64,000 nucleotides of DNA from JAPLJM01 sp963708515 (GCA_963708515.1 CAVPSX010000022.1:1-64000); one strand, 5' to 3'; positions 1 to 8,999 are shown, numbered from the stretch's first letter. Notes: a model not told the origin generated them from the letters alone. Made by a program: numbers and translations.

Positions 1-321
1 GGTCGAGCAGAAACTTATACCTTTGTTGTTCGTCGCCTTATAGACTGAAACCGGCCAATTGCCGGTGCGTCCAGGTGCGCCCCCGGTACATTGTCGGATG
101 GACGCCGCGGACATAGGGCGCCTCTCCCGGGAAACCGAGGTCGCGAAGATAATCCCAGCCCTGTAAATCCTGCGGTGTATAGAGAGGGTTTATTGCAAAC
201 CCAGACAAGGTCTCATATTTATTTTTGAGCTCCTTATGGCAGGAATAAGCTTCATCCCGCCATGCCTACTTGCCTTGCCGATTTTCTCCATCTTGTCGTC
301 ATCTAATAGAGCGGTCGTCAC
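1..321 (-). pseudogene. N-terminal remnant of a B12-dependent acyl-CoA mutase large subunit
   Basis: Translated leftward from a GTG at 319-321, with a ribosome site (AGGAGG) at 330-335, this encodes the first ~107 residues of a methylmalonyl-CoA mutase family large subunit: MEKIGKAS, then WRDEAY, NKYETLSGFAINPLYTP, and TMYRGRTWTHRQLAGF near the window edge. The frame shifts at about 264 and an in-frame TAA lies at 38-40, after which homology resumes (QQRYKFLLD). The residue aligned with the substrate Tyr of true methylmalonyl-CoA mutase (RQYAGF) is Leu here, so it was probably an isobutyryl/hydroxyisobutyryl-type mutase. It runs out of the window. The two lesions suggest decay, but indel errors are common in this assembly. 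Confidence 0.75.
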
Positions 322-634
322 TTCACAATCCTCCTGAGTTTTTTATGATACATGACCATCAGCATATAACATGTTTGATGAAATGCAAAAATACATTTTA
401 TTCTGGTGAGTTAAAACACTTCTCAAGATAACAGGCCAGGGTCGTGGGACAGAAAATGTGAAGCGATTTCACGTGGGCGGTGTTCAAGCACAGGACCACG
501 TTGGTCTTAGCTCATTGATTCAGTTGGAGAAATGTTGTGACTGACGGCGATCGGGGAAATGCGTAAAAAAATCACATGCAATGTGATAATATTACACATC
601 GTTTAATATTCGAGAGTTTTGAAAATCTACCCTT
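322..634. other. Intergenic region without a recognisable gene
   Basis: The stretch between the mutase remnant and the palindromic repeat holds the mutase ribosome site at 330-335 and otherwise AT-rich sequence. I see no convincing coding frame, tRNA or strong promoter. A TTTCACGTG core near 468 resembles half of a parS site, but its right arm does not match. Confidence 0.5.
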
Positions 635-710
635 TTTGTCATTCCCGCGAAAGCGGGAATCTATGAAGCCATTGAAAAGACTGGATTCCCGTTTCCACGG
701 GAATGACAAA
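635..710. repeat. Palindromic intergenic repeat (CATTCCCGC...GCGGGAATG type)
   Basis: The ends are a perfect 13-bp inverted repeat, TTTGTCATTCCCG at 635-647 and CGGGAATGACAAA at 698-710. The left half contains a second small palindrome, ATTCCCGCGAAAGCGGGAAT. This layout is typical of short palindromic elements scattered between genes in proteobacteria. It lies just beyond the 3' end of the leftward acetolactate decarboxylase gene, so the RNA could also act as a 3' hairpin. No transposase is nearby. Confidence 0.75.
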
Positions 711-752
711 TTACCAAGTTTAGGGCGAAATTCAAAGGTCTTTATTCTTCAA

Positions 753-1570
753 TTAGCGCGGCAAATGCGCCGTCAGATAATCCAGGGTTATGGGAAGATC
801 CAGTTCCAATCGCCCAATAACCTGGATGCCGATCTGGATGCGTCCGGTCCGGCATTCATGCAGATGGCCGCCGCAGTCGCGCCCTGCCGTGAGAAAATGC
901 AGATGGAATCCCGGAAAATTCAGAGCGCGGATGAATTTGGGCGTGTAAAACCCGGCCAGCACACCATGGATGTTCTCGTATTCAAAGACAGGACGGTTCT
1001 GCTGGTCCTCGCTCAGAGGCTGATAATTCTCCTGCCGGGCGACCGACCATACCTTACCTGTTTGAAAAAACCGTCGATGCGGATGGCATAAAACATGTTA
1101 TCCGAAGGCAACAGGCTGTTCAACACGGCATTGAAGGCGGTAAAATCGAGGTCTCCCTCGATTTCTTCGATAAAAGAAGGCCGATAAAAAGTCACGCAGG
1201 CAAAAGGGGTCTGGACCTGGTCACCCACGGGATAGGTTTTTCCGTCCGCGTGCAATTGATAAATGACGCCGTCGAGCATGACCATTTCCCCGTCCAGGTT
1301 ATTGAAGGTGCCCAGGCCGAAATCGCCATGCCGCTTCAGATCCCCCAGCGTGGTGTTTTCCTCGTAATAGCCTTTGAGCATGGCGTTGACCGGCGCGGAG
1401 AGATAGACCGCGTTGACACCCTGTTCATGCTTCAGGTGCTGCCTCAGGGCTTCCTGGGCGATCCCGGACGGAGATTGACCGGATTGTGCGGCCACGCGCA
1501 ACAGATCCTCGTAAAGGCGCGGAGGCAGCGCAACATGCATATGTTCATCCGCCCCGGGCTGAGCTGTCAT
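753..1570 (-). CDS. Alpha-acetolactate decarboxylase with N-terminal ribbon-helix-helix domain (one frameshift)
   Basis: Residues ~52 onward match alpha-acetolactate decarboxylase (acetolactate to acetoin): SAPVNAMLKGYYEENTTL, HGDFGLGTFNNLDGEM, FYAIRIDG, and after a frame change near 1050, ENYQPLSEDQQ, HGVLAGFYTP and FHLHFL followed by GGH, i.e. the HxH...H zinc site of the family. Residues ~10-50 (VALPPRLYEDLL...SPSGIAQEALRQHL) look like a CopG/Arc ribbon-helix-helix DNA-binding domain, not part of the usual enzyme. A single indel joins the two segments, so I treat this as one gene. It stands alone: no acetolactate synthase is adjacent. The fusion could allow autoregulation, but that is inference. 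Confidence 0.8.
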
Positions 1571-1699
1571 GGTTTCACTTATAAAATCAATGGGATTTTT
1601 CAGGCATTGCCTTTCGCTGCGAGTATAACAGGCCGGTTTTTTGTGTCAATGCAATAATCGCCGCCGACCCATACACACAGACCATCCGATTTCCTGTTC

Positions 1700-2353
1700 T
1701 CATTTGCCGAACAGGAATTTTCTCAGGATATGCGGACGCGGTTTTTTCAGGGGCGTGGTCCAGAGATAGAGTTTATTGCTCTTGCCCCCTTCGCGATAGA
1801 CCGTGGCTTCCACATCCGGTTCGACGCCTTCGATGTCGAAATTATGGGAGACGATTCGGGAGCCGGCTTTCATCCTATCCAGTTGCGGAATGAGGGCGAC
1901 ATTAAGTTCCGGCAGCAGATAAAGCGTCACGACGGAAGCCTGGCTCAGGTCGAGATCGAAAATGTCCTGCTGCTTGATCGTGACAAGCGCTTCCAGTTTT
2001 ACTTTTCTTACATTGCTGCTGGATCTTTCCACCATTTCGGGATCGAGATCGAATCCATAAGCCCTGCATCCCGCCTTTTTCGCTGCTGCGATCACGATGC
2101 GACCGTCGCCGCAGCCCAGATCATACACCACATCCGTTTGCTTCACGTCAGCCAGTCTGAGCATGATCTCCACGGCCTCATGCGGCGTCGCGACAAAGTG
2201 CACATCCGGTGTTCTCGCTGATTTTTGTGCCGCCCCGGCCACGGATGCCTGCAGTGGTTTAACCGCGGTCTGCCAGTCCTGCGCTTGCAACAGCAGGGCG
2301 CCCAGCAGTAAAACCGGGGAAAGGATGAGTAATTTGAACCCTTTCTTTTTCAT
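1700..2353 (-). CDS. Exported class I SAM-dependent methyltransferase
   Basis: A 217-residue protein. The N-terminus MKKKGFKLLILSPVLLLGALLLQAQ is a signal peptide or membrane anchor, so the enzyme is probably periplasmic or membrane-attached, which is unusual because S-adenosylmethionine is cytoplasmic. The Rossmann methyltransferase core follows: VVYDLGCGDGRIVIAAA (motif I, ~residues 78-94), then the acidic YGFDLDPEMV and VVTLYLLPELN. Similar anchored methyltransferases are seen beside transporters, but the substrate is not known. It ends in a basic tail. It follows the amino-acid permease with an 11-base gap and is probably cotranscribed with it. Confidence 0.75.
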   Translation of the reverse strand: MKKKGFKLLILSPVLLLGALLLQAQDWQTAVKPLQASVAGAAQKSARTPDVHFVATPHEAVEIMLRLADVKQTDVVYDLGCGDGRIVIAAAKKAGCRAYGFDLDPEMVERSSSNVRKVKLEALVTIKQQDIFDLDLSQASVVTLYLLPELNVALIPQLDRMKAGSRIVSHNFDIEGVEPDVEATVYREGGKSNKLYLWTTPLKKPRPHILRKFLFGK

Positions 2354-2364
2354 TTCGCTGTCTC

Positions 2365-3717
2365 CTATTTGCCTGCGATCACTATCGGCCGAGATTGTAG
2401 CCGGTTTACTTTTTTCTGTAAAAGAATCAGGGGAACCCCCGTCAACAGGACGCCAACCCCCACAAGGGCGCCCATGCTCGTATACAACAAACTGGCATGC
2501 AGCATGTATGCGCAGATGGCGCAGAATAAAAGCGGCGTGAACGGATACAGCGGCACACGGAATGGCCGCTCGTCTGCCGCATGTTTACGCCGCAGCATGA
2601 AAATCGAAATCCCGACCAACAACAGGAAAAACCAGAACACCGGGGCGGTGTATTCCACCATCATGACAAAACCGTCGCGCGCGCCCGCGCCCAGAAGAAC
2701 GAGCAGCAGCGCGATCGCACCCTGCAACAGCAGTGCGTTTACCGGTGTGCCGCGGTATCCGTGCCAGCGGCCTAATAAACTGAAAAGTGAATGATCCTGG
2801 CCCAGCGCGAAGCTTGTTCGGGCGCCCGTGATGATCACCGCATTCATCGTGCTGAGCGCGGCAGGCAAAATCAGCAGGCTGATGAAGTGCGCGCCTTTCG
2901 GACCGAACACCTTGCGCATCAGATCGGCCATGACTGCTTCCGACCCTGCCATGCCGGACAACCCCAGGCTTTTGACAAGCGCCAGATTGATGAGCAGATA
3001 AATGATCGTGATGGCGCCGATACTATAAAGAAGTACCCGTACCATATTGCGGCGCGTGGATCGGACTTCGCCGGATAGAAACGCGGCTTCGTTCCAGCCG
3101 CCATAGGTCAAAAGCACAAAAATCATGGCCGTTCCCAGCGCGGCCCTGCCCGGGGGAATATTGCCCGATTGAGAAACGGTTGGGGGAGCGGCCAGGAAAA
3201 ACCCGATGGCCGAAACGATCAGCAAACCCAGCATGATCGCCGCGACAAGGATGCGTTGCGTCCATTTTCCCTGTTCGATGCCGGCCACATTGACGGCTGT
3301 CAGCACAATGATGGTCAGCGCCGCGTAAAAAGCCGTGGAATAGGGCCCCAGACGCAGCACTTCCGACGCGTAATCGCCAATCAGAAAGGCGACCATGGCA
3401 ATCGAGCCGGTCTGAATAACCGCCATGCGCGACCAGGCAAACAGAAAGGACGGAATACCGCCAAAGGCCCGGCTGAGATAATGGTAATCGCCGCCCGTAT
3501 GCGGATAGGCAGAAGCCAGCTCCGCATAACAGAGCGCGCCGATGAGGGATGCCGCGCCTCCGAGCAGCCAGAACAGAATGAGCATCCCCTCGCTGTCGGC
3601 GCTGGATGCGACAATGGAAGGTGTCTTGAAAATGCCGACGCCCACGACAACACCCACAACGATGGATGCGGCATCGACAATGGAGAGGGTCTCTTTTGGC
3701 TTCGAGGCGGAAAGCAT
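2365..3717 (-). CDS. APC family amino acid permease
   Basis: A 450-residue inner-membrane protein with about 12 hydrophobic segments. The first helix region, SIVDAASIVVGVVVGVGIF, carries the GxG-type unwound segment typical of the amino acid-polyamine-organocation superfamily, and the AELASAYPHTGGDYHYL motif of helix 3 is typical of LAT/basic amino-acid exchangers. It presumably imports or exchanges amino acids; the substrate cannot be read from sequence. It sits between the exported methyltransferase and the TRAP dctM gene (14-base gap), all leftward, so it may be read from the TRAP operon. Confidence 0.85.
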   Translation of the reverse strand: MLSASKPKETLSIVDAASIVVGVVVGVGIFKTPSIVASSADSEGMLILFWLLGGAASLIGALCYAELASAYPHTGGDYHYLSRAFGGIPSFLFAWSRMAVIQTGSIAMVAFLIGDYASEVLRLGPYSTAFYAALTIIVLTAVNVAGIEQGKWTQRILVAAIMLGLLIVSAIGFFLAAPPTVSQSGNIPPGRAALGTAMIFVLLTYGGWNEAAFLSGEVRSTRRNMVRVLLYSIGAITIIYLLINLALVKSLGLSGMAGSEAVMADLMRKVFGPKGAHFISLLILPAALSTMNAVIITGARTSFALGQDHSLFSLLGRWHGYRGTPVNALLLQGAIALLLVLLGAGARDGFVMMVEYTAPVFWFFLLLVGISIFMLRRKHAADERPFRVPLYPFTPLLFCAICAYMLHASLLYTSMGALVGVGVLLTGVPLILLQKKVNRLQSRPIVIAGK

Positions 3718-3731
3718 CCTTGCTGTTTTCC

Positions 3732-5027
3732 TTACATCTTGCTCGGCAGGAACAGGGCGATCTGGGGAAAGAGGGTCAGCAGCGCTGTGGCCAGCAGCAT
3801 CAGGAAGAAGAAGGGCAGGGCGGCCCTGGCGATATGAAAGATGTCGTCGTTATTGAGGCCGCTGATGACAAAGAGGTTGAAGCCCACGGGCGGCGTGATC
3901 TGGGCCAGTTCGATCATCAGGACGAGATAGATACCGAACCAGACCGTATCGAATTTGGCCGCCTCGATCAGGGGCAGAACCAGCGGGGCCGTCATGACGA
4001 TCATGGAGAAACCGTCGATGAGGCATCCCAGAATCAGATACAGAACGGTCAGGATAATGATCAGGGTATAGGGGGAAAGGCCCATCCCGATGACGTAGCC
4101 CGTCAGCGCACGGGTAATCCCCAGAAAACCGAAGACATTGGAAAGATAGGCGGCTCCCATGACGATGAGCATGATCATGCAGCTCGTCTTTACGGAATTG
4201 ATCAGGCTGACCTTGAAGACATCCCATGTGAGGCTCTTCGTCAGGGCGGCAAAAAATAGCGCCCCGATCACACCGATGGCGCCCGCTTCGGTCGGCGTCG
4301 CCCATCCCAGATAAATGCTGCCCAGGACGGCCAGAATCATGAAGATGACCGGCGCAATGGCAGGTATGGCCTCCATGCGGTCCCGCCAGGTATAGCTATC
4401 GTCGCCCCTGGGGGCCAGTTCAGGTTTAATCAGGCAGCGAACAAGAATGTAGGTGCTGAACATGAAAGCGATCATGAAGCCGGGCAGGAAACCCGCAATA
4501 AAGAGCTTTCCGATGCTCACATCCCCGATGATGCCGTAAACCAGCATGACCATGCTCGGCGGGATCATGAAACCGAGGGTGCCGGCCCCGGCCAGTGAGC
4601 CGATGGAGAGGTCGTAATCGTAATTCCGTTTTGTCAGTTCCGGGATCGTGATCTTGCCGACGGTGGCCGTAGTGGCTGCGGAAGAGCCGCTGACGGCGGC
4701 AAAAAACGTGCAGGCCAGGATGTTGACGTGGATCAGCCGCCCCGGAATGGCGTCCATCCAGGGCGATAAACCCTTGAAGAGGTTTTCGGAGATCTTGCTC
4801 CGGAAGAGGATTTCCCCCATCCAGATGAAGAAGGGCAGGGCCATCATGGCCGAGCTGCTCGTATTGTTCCAGGCGATATTGGAAAGGATCGAACCGAAGG
4901 AAACGTCGCTGAAAAAAAAGAACCCCCCGATCCCGACGATAAAAAGCGAAATGCCGATCCAGATCGATCCGCCCAGGAAGAGGATCAGCAGGCCGAGAAT
5001 GGTTGCCGAGACAGGTCCTAAATCCAT
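3732..5027 (-). CDS. dctM: TRAP transporter large permease subunit (DctM)
   Basis: A 431-residue polytopic membrane protein of the DctM family, the ion-coupled transport subunit of tripartite ATP-independent periplasmic transporters. Typical segments are ALPFFIWMGEIL, FFAAVSGSSAATTATVG, GTLGFMIPPSMVM and the C-terminal ITPPVGFNLFVISGL. It lies 24 bases after dctQ and the set dctP-dctQ-dctM is complete, so the three proteins should form one carboxylate or related organic-acid importer. Length is normal (~425-430). Confidence 0.95.
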   Translation of the reverse strand: MDLGPVSATILGLLILFLGGSIWIGISLFIVGIGGFFFFSDVSFGSILSNIAWNNTSSSAMMALPFFIWMGEILFRSKISENLFKGLSPWMDAIPGRLIHVNILACTFFAAVSGSSAATTATVGKITIPELTKRNYDYDLSIGSLAGAGTLGFMIPPSMVMLVYGIIGDVSIGKLFIAGFLPGFMIAFMFSTYILVRCLIKPELAPRGDDSYTWRDRMEAIPAIAPVIFMILAVLGSIYLGWATPTEAGAIGVIGALFFAALTKSLTWDVFKVSLINSVKTSCMIMLIVMGAAYLSNVFGFLGITRALTGYVIGMGLSPYTLIIILTVLYLILGCLIDGFSMIVMTAPLVLPLIEAAKFDTVWFGIYLVLMIELAQITPPVGFNLFVISGLNNDDIFHIARAALPFFFLMLLATALLTLFPQIALFLPSKM

Positions 5028-5051
5028 ATTTTCTTCGTCTTTCCGATTCTT

Positions 5052-5588
5052 TTATCTGCCCAGGTCATCGGTCTCCTCGAGAATGCGCAGCCCTTCTGTG
5101 TCTCCTTTGAGCGTGGCCGCAGCCTTGAGAAATTCGGCCAGAAACTGCAGCGTCATGAGCAGGGCCCCAAAAGGCATGAAGAACTGGGGAATGGCCAGAT
5201 AGGTCTCGGATACATGCATAGACCTCGACTCATTGACGACGGAATCCCAGAAAAATACGAAGGTAAACCAGGTGAAGGCCAGGCAGAAGACAAAACCGAT
5301 GATAAAGCAGATCATATTGAAAATGACCCGTCCGCGGCCCTTGATAAAGTGGGGAAGGATCATGATGCGGATGTGACCCCGCTCCCGCAGCGTATAGGCA
5401 AGGCCGCAAAAGGTCACCATGGTCATGAGATAACCGGAATATTCATCTGTGATGTAGAGCGTTTTGGATAAAACGGTGCGATAGGAAATCTCGCTGGCGA
5501 CAAGAATCATCGCGACGGCCGTCATGATTCCGGCCGCCCAGCCGCTGAGTCCGGAGAAATTATCAATGAAATTGATGATTTTTTTCAT
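5052..5588 (-). CDS. dctQ: TRAP transporter small permease subunit (DctQ)
   Basis: About 178 residues with four hydrophobic helices, matching the DctQ family (small membrane subunit pairing with DctM). I chose the ATG at 5588 (MKKIINFIDNFSGLSGW); a longer frame to 5651 would read through the terminator-like hairpin at 5600-5635 and lacks family similarity. The protein shows the conserved EISYRTVL and DEYSGYLMTMVTF segments. It lies between dctP and dctM in one leftward operon. Confidence 0.9.
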   Translation of the reverse strand: MKKIINFIDNFSGLSGWAAGIMTAVAMILVASEISYRTVLSKTLYITDEYSGYLMTMVTFCGLAYTLRERGHIRIMILPHFIKGRGRVIFNMICFIIGFVFCLAFTWFTFVFFWDSVVNESRSMHVSETYLAIPQFFMPFGALLMTLQFLAEFLKAAATLKGDTEGLRILEETDDLGR

Positions 5589-5599
5589 GCACGTCAAAG

Positions 5600-5635
5600 A
5601 AAAGGACCCCGAAGACCGCACTCCGGGGTCCTTTT
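5600..5635 (-). terminator. Terminator-like hairpin between dctP and dctQ
   Basis: A perfect 12-bp inverted repeat (AAAAGGACCCCG at 5600-5611, CGGGGTCCTTTT at 5624-5635) lies in the dctP-dctQ gap. Read leftward, the stem ends in a T-rich run, as in an intrinsic terminator. In TRAP and ABC operons such hairpins lower expression of the permease genes relative to the binding protein and stabilise the first message; that role is inferred. Confidence 0.75.
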
Positions 5636-5659
5636 GGCTGTTATGTTGCATTCAGACGC

Positions 5660-6652
5660 TTACCGTTTAACCTTCTTTCTGAACTCGTCATAGATGTTCC
5701 GGGCATCCGCGGGCGCCCCTTTGAGCCACTCGGCGCGAATGTTTTCCGTGATCTTCTCGAGATCCGCGACGAGCTGCTTGGAGGGGGCGACGGTCTCGAT
5801 GCCGTTCTTGTTGCTGACGGCGACCATATCTCCATCCCATTTCTTCACGCCGGCCCACAGGCTCTGTTCCATTTCCGCGCCTGCCTTCACAAGGGCGTCC
5901 TGCTGGGCCTTGGGAAGCTTGTCGAAGGCCTTTTGGTTGACGGTAACCATGTTGGTGGCGATGGTGATGTTCAGGGGCTCGAAATATTTCAGCACTTCCC
6001 AGAACTTGGCGTCCACCGCAGTTGGGGACGAGGTCATGACGGAGTCAATGACGCCGGTTTGCAGCGATGTATAGACCTCACTGAAGGGCAGCGCGAGGGG
6101 CGTTGCACCGACGGCTTCCATGACCAACGCGCCGTTTTTGTCATAGGTGCGGGTTTTGAGTCCTTTGAGATCGGCCAGCGCAGTGATCTTTTTTTTGGTC
6201 CAGAGGCCGGCGCCGGGCCATGGGGCCGTGTAGAGGATCTTCTGGCCCCATTTTTGGGCTACCTTGTCGAAATAGGGACGGGAAATATCGATCAATTGCT
6301 TGAGTTCATCGAAATCCCGGACCAGGAAGGGGAGCGTGACGATCTGCAGAATTTTCTCATCCCCGGCGACCCCGCTGATGAGCATGTCGGAAACCGGGAC
6401 CAGCCCGTCTCGGACGATCTTCAGGAGTTCCGGCCCCTTGTATCCCAGTGCGCCGCCGGCGTGAACGACAAGCTCCAGCTCTCCTTTGGTTGCCGCAGAA
6501 ACCTTCTTGGCGAACTCTTCGAGGCCGATGCTGTGCTGATTCTTGGGCGGCCAGACGGAATTGGCGTTCCACTGCGTTTTGGCCAGGGCGGGTGTGACCA
6601 TAAAGAACATCAAGACGGCAGTTGACAACAATACGGATAAAACCTTTTTCAT
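5660..6652 (-). CDS. dctP: TRAP transporter substrate-binding protein (DctP)
   Basis: A periplasmic solute receptor of the DctP family. The start chosen is the ATG at 6652, preceded by GGGAGAGAGG, giving the signal peptide MKKVLSVLLSTAVLMFFMV...ALA, and ~330 residues in all. Family segments include GLEEFAKKVSAATKGELEL, LPFLVRDFDELKQLI, ITALADLKGLKTR and GATPLALPFSEVYTSLQTGVIDSV. The conserved Arg of KTR normally binds the ligand carboxylate. It is the first gene of dctP-Q-M and is followed by a hairpin. Confidence 0.93.
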   Translation of the reverse strand: MKKVLSVLLSTAVLMFFMVTPALAKTQWNANSVWPPKNQHSIGLEEFAKKVSAATKGELELVVHAGGALGYKGPELLKIVRDGLVPVSDMLISGVAGDEKILQIVTLPFLVRDFDELKQLIDISRPYFDKVAQKWGQKILYTAPWPGAGLWTKKKITALADLKGLKTRTYDKNGALVMEAVGATPLALPFSEVYTSLQTGVIDSVMTSSPTAVDAKFWEVLKYFEPLNITIATNMVTVNQKAFDKLPKAQQDALVKAGAEMEQSLWAGVKKWDGDMVAVSNKNGIETVAPSKQLVADLEKITENIRAEWLKGAPADARNIYDEFRKKVKR

Positions 6653-6915
6653 TTTCCTCTCTCCCTTCTTTCGTTGATAGATCCTGATCGGCGCCCCCTG
6701 TGAAGAATCCTCATTTCCACGGCGGCGGAAACTCTGACCGCACACAGCCATATAAACACATTAGACCATCTTCACGGGAAACAGATATGAAACATGGCCC
6801 AGCGCTCTGCGACCATGTTTTGACCGGCGAACAGGTGCGGATTATACGAACACGCATCATCGATGTCAAGGCAAATGAACATGAACAATTTCGTCAAGAT
6901 AAAGACGATGCCGGC

Positions 6916-7542
6916 TTAATGCCCGCCGATCCGTACCGCCTGCATATCCATCCATTCCGCCGGGCAGGGTTGCAACAGGGACAGCAACGCTTTCTGATTC
7001 TGATTCTCAGGGTCCATCCAGAGCGCGTGCTGATCCGCCGGCACGATGACCGGCATTCTATCATGAATCGGTTTAATGAGTTCGTTGGGCTGTGTCGTGA
7101 TGATGGTGCAGGTGTTGACGAACTGCCCGTCCGGCGCTTCCCATGATTCATAAAGCCCGGCGAATCCGAAAGGGTTTCCCGATTTCAGGCTGAAAAGAAA
7201 GGGCTTTCGCACGCGCCCGGCCTTCTGCCACTCATAAAAGCCATCGGCGATAATCAGGCATCGGCGTTTACGGAAGGCATTTCTGAAACTCGGCTTTTCC
7301 GCAATCGTTTCTGCGCGGGCATTGAACATCCTGCTTCCCATGGATGGATCCTTCGCCCATGATGGAATAAGACCCCAGCGAAAATGAACCAGGCTGTTTT
7401 GATCATCCCTGCGAATGACGGCCGAGACCGATTGACCGGGAGAGATATTGTCGCCTGTTCTGTATTCGCCGGCGATCGTCCGGATATGGAATGCTTCCTC
7501 AACGCGGCTCAAGTCAGCCCGCAGAACAAATCGGCCGCACAT
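6916..7542 (-). CDS. yedK: SOS response-associated peptidase family protein (YedK/HMCES)
   Basis: A 208-residue SRAP protein. These proteins crosslink through Cys2 to abasic sites in single-stranded DNA and so protect stalled forks. Visible hallmarks: MCGRF at the N-terminus (Cys2), WGLIPSWA, NARAETI (Asn), CLIIADGFYEW (Glu) and the PIHDRMPVI His, all key residues of the family. Length is normal. It stands alone; the DUF401 gene starts divergently 100 bases away. Confidence 0.92.
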   Translation of the reverse strand: MCGRFVLRADLSRVEEAFHIRTIAGEYRTGDNISPGQSVSAVIRRDDQNSLVHFRWGLIPSWAKDPSMGSRMFNARAETIAEKPSFRNAFRKRRCLIIADGFYEWQKAGRVRKPFLFSLKSGNPFGFAGLYESWEAPDGQFVNTCTIITTQPNELIKPIHDRMPVIVPADQHALWMDPENQNQKALLSLLQPCPAEWMDMQAVRIGGH

Positions 7543-7641
7543 GGCTGATTCCTCCCTTTCTCATTGACCCCCGACTTACTTTAAACTATATCAGGAGCGG
7601 CCAGGCGAGAGATTTGCAAAGACGCGCCGGGTCAGGGACAA

Positions 7642-8949
7642 GTGATGGATTGGCTTTTATATATACCGGCTTATATCAAAGTGGGAAGTTCTTTTTTGGG
7701 AATTTTACTGCTTTACCGTCTGAAGGCGCCGCTGGGAGCGGCGATCCTTTTCTTTTCGATCCTGCTGACGTTATGGACCGGAACGGGACGACAAGGCCTC
7801 CTGTTCCAGATCGAAAGCTTTGCGCTGCCGCAGAATTATCTGCTTCCCCTGATCATCCTGCTCCTGCTTTTTTTCACCGACGCCCTGAACAAGACGGGCC
7901 GGATGGATCGAACGATCGCCGCGCTGAAATCATGGCTTAAAAGCAGGCACCTGGTTCTGGCCGGACTGCCCGCCCTTGTGGGGCTGCTCCCCATGCCGGC
8001 CGGGGCTCTCTTCTCGGCGCCCTTTGTTGATGCCGTAGATCATGGTCAGGAAATTGAACCGCAAAGAAAGGCGGCCATCAACTACTGGTTTCGCCATATC
8101 TGGGAGTACTGGTGGCCGCTGTACCCCGGCGTCATCCTGGCCATGCAGTATTCCGGGCTTCCGGTGCTCAAGTTCTTTCTCATCCAGCTCCCCTTTACCT
8201 TCGCGGCGATCCTGGGCGGACGCCTTTTTATTTTGAGGAAAATCAGGCAATCCAACGATGATCATGTGAGTGGGGGGTGTTTTGACGCTGCCGCCGTTTT
8301 TTCCGCCCTGGGCCCGATTGGGCTTCTGATCGCCATTTCTCTTGCGGGGTCGGCGCTGTTGCCACGCATCGGCATCGGCGGGACGCTGGCCAATCTGGTC
8401 GCCATGGTTGCGGGGCTTGCAGCGGCGCTTGCAACGGTTTTTATGGGCCGTGCGTCATCCTTTGGCCCCACGCTGCTCATGCTGAAACAGGCAAATACCT
8501 GGCTTATGATCATCCTGGTGATCGGCATTCAGGCCTTTGCCGCAGCCCTTTCCTGTCCGCTCGATGCATCAGGATCAACCCTGATCACCGGCATGCGCGA
8601 CGAATTCATCCGGACCGGCGTCCCGCTGATTGTGGTCATTATGCTGATACCTTTCATTTCCGGCATGGTCACAGGGGTGGCTTTTGGTTTTGTCGGCGCC
8701 AGTTTTCCCATTGTCTTTGCCCTTCTGGGTCCAAATCCTTCTCCTGGCTTCGCTGCGGCAACGACGGCCTTTGCCTATACCTTCGGTTATATGGGCATGA
8801 TGCTGTCACCCATGCATGCCTGTTTTGTCGTGACGGCCGAATACTTCAAGACATCCGTCTTCGGGGTTTACCGCTATATCATCGGGCCGGCGTTTGTCAT
8901 GCTGCTGACGTCCTTTTTGCTGTCTGCTCTCTATCTTTATATCTTCTGA
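7642..8949 (+). CDS. DUF401 family integral membrane protein
   Basis: A 435-residue, strongly hydrophobic protein with about ten or more transmembrane segments, resembling the DUF401 family of predicted permeases. Recognisable segments are GLLPMPAGALFSAPFVD near residue 115 and PMHACFVVTAEYF near the C-terminus. The frame opens with GTG-ATG at 7642-7647; either could be the start, and the ribosome site is weak. Function and substrate are unknown. It is a single gene, divergent from the SRAP gene and followed by the promoter of the efflux operon. Confidence 0.75.
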   Translation: MMDWLLYIPAYIKVGSSFLGILLLYRLKAPLGAAILFFSILLTLWTGTGRQGLLFQIESFALPQNYLLPLIILLLLFFTDALNKTGRMDRTIAALKSWLKSRHLVLAGLPALVGLLPMPAGALFSAPFVDAVDHGQEIEPQRKAAINYWFRHIWEYWWPLYPGVILAMQYSGLPVLKFFLIQLPFTFAAILGGRLFILRKIRQSNDDHVSGGCFDAAAVFSALGPIGLLIAISLAGSALLPRIGIGGTLANLVAMVAGLAAALATVFMGRASSFGPTLLMLKQANTWLMIILVIGIQAFAAALSCPLDASGSTLITGMRDEFIRTGVPLIVVIMLIPFISGMVTGVAFGFVGASFPIVFALLGPNPSPGFAAATTAFAYTFGYMGMMLSPMHACFVVTAEYFKTSVFGVYRYIIGPAFVMLLTSFLLSALYLYIF

Positions 8950-8970
8950 CCGGACATCCCCGTTTTTATT

Positions 8971-8999
8971 TTGACTATTGTTTTGCTTTCAAATATATT
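8971..8999 (+). promoter_or_regulatory. Candidate sigma-70 promoter for the tolC-RND operon
   Basis: TTGACT at 8971-8976 and TATATT at 8994-8999 are separated by 17 bases. It lies about 235 bases before the outer-membrane factor gene. The predicted leader would run through the MITE-like repeat copy at 9066-9223. Confidence 0.55.

Noticed and set aside
38..40. Recoding of the TAA in the mutase remnant
   Set aside because: TAA is not known to be recoded in this lineage, and the same remnant has a frameshift; decay or sequencing error is simpler.
460..476. parS-like TTTCACGTG near 468
   Set aside because: The right arm is GGGCG instead of AAACA; only about 9 of 16 bases agree.
576..1091. 171-codon rightward frame
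   Set aside because: It begins inside the palindromic repeat and then runs antisense through acetolactate decarboxylase; no similarity.
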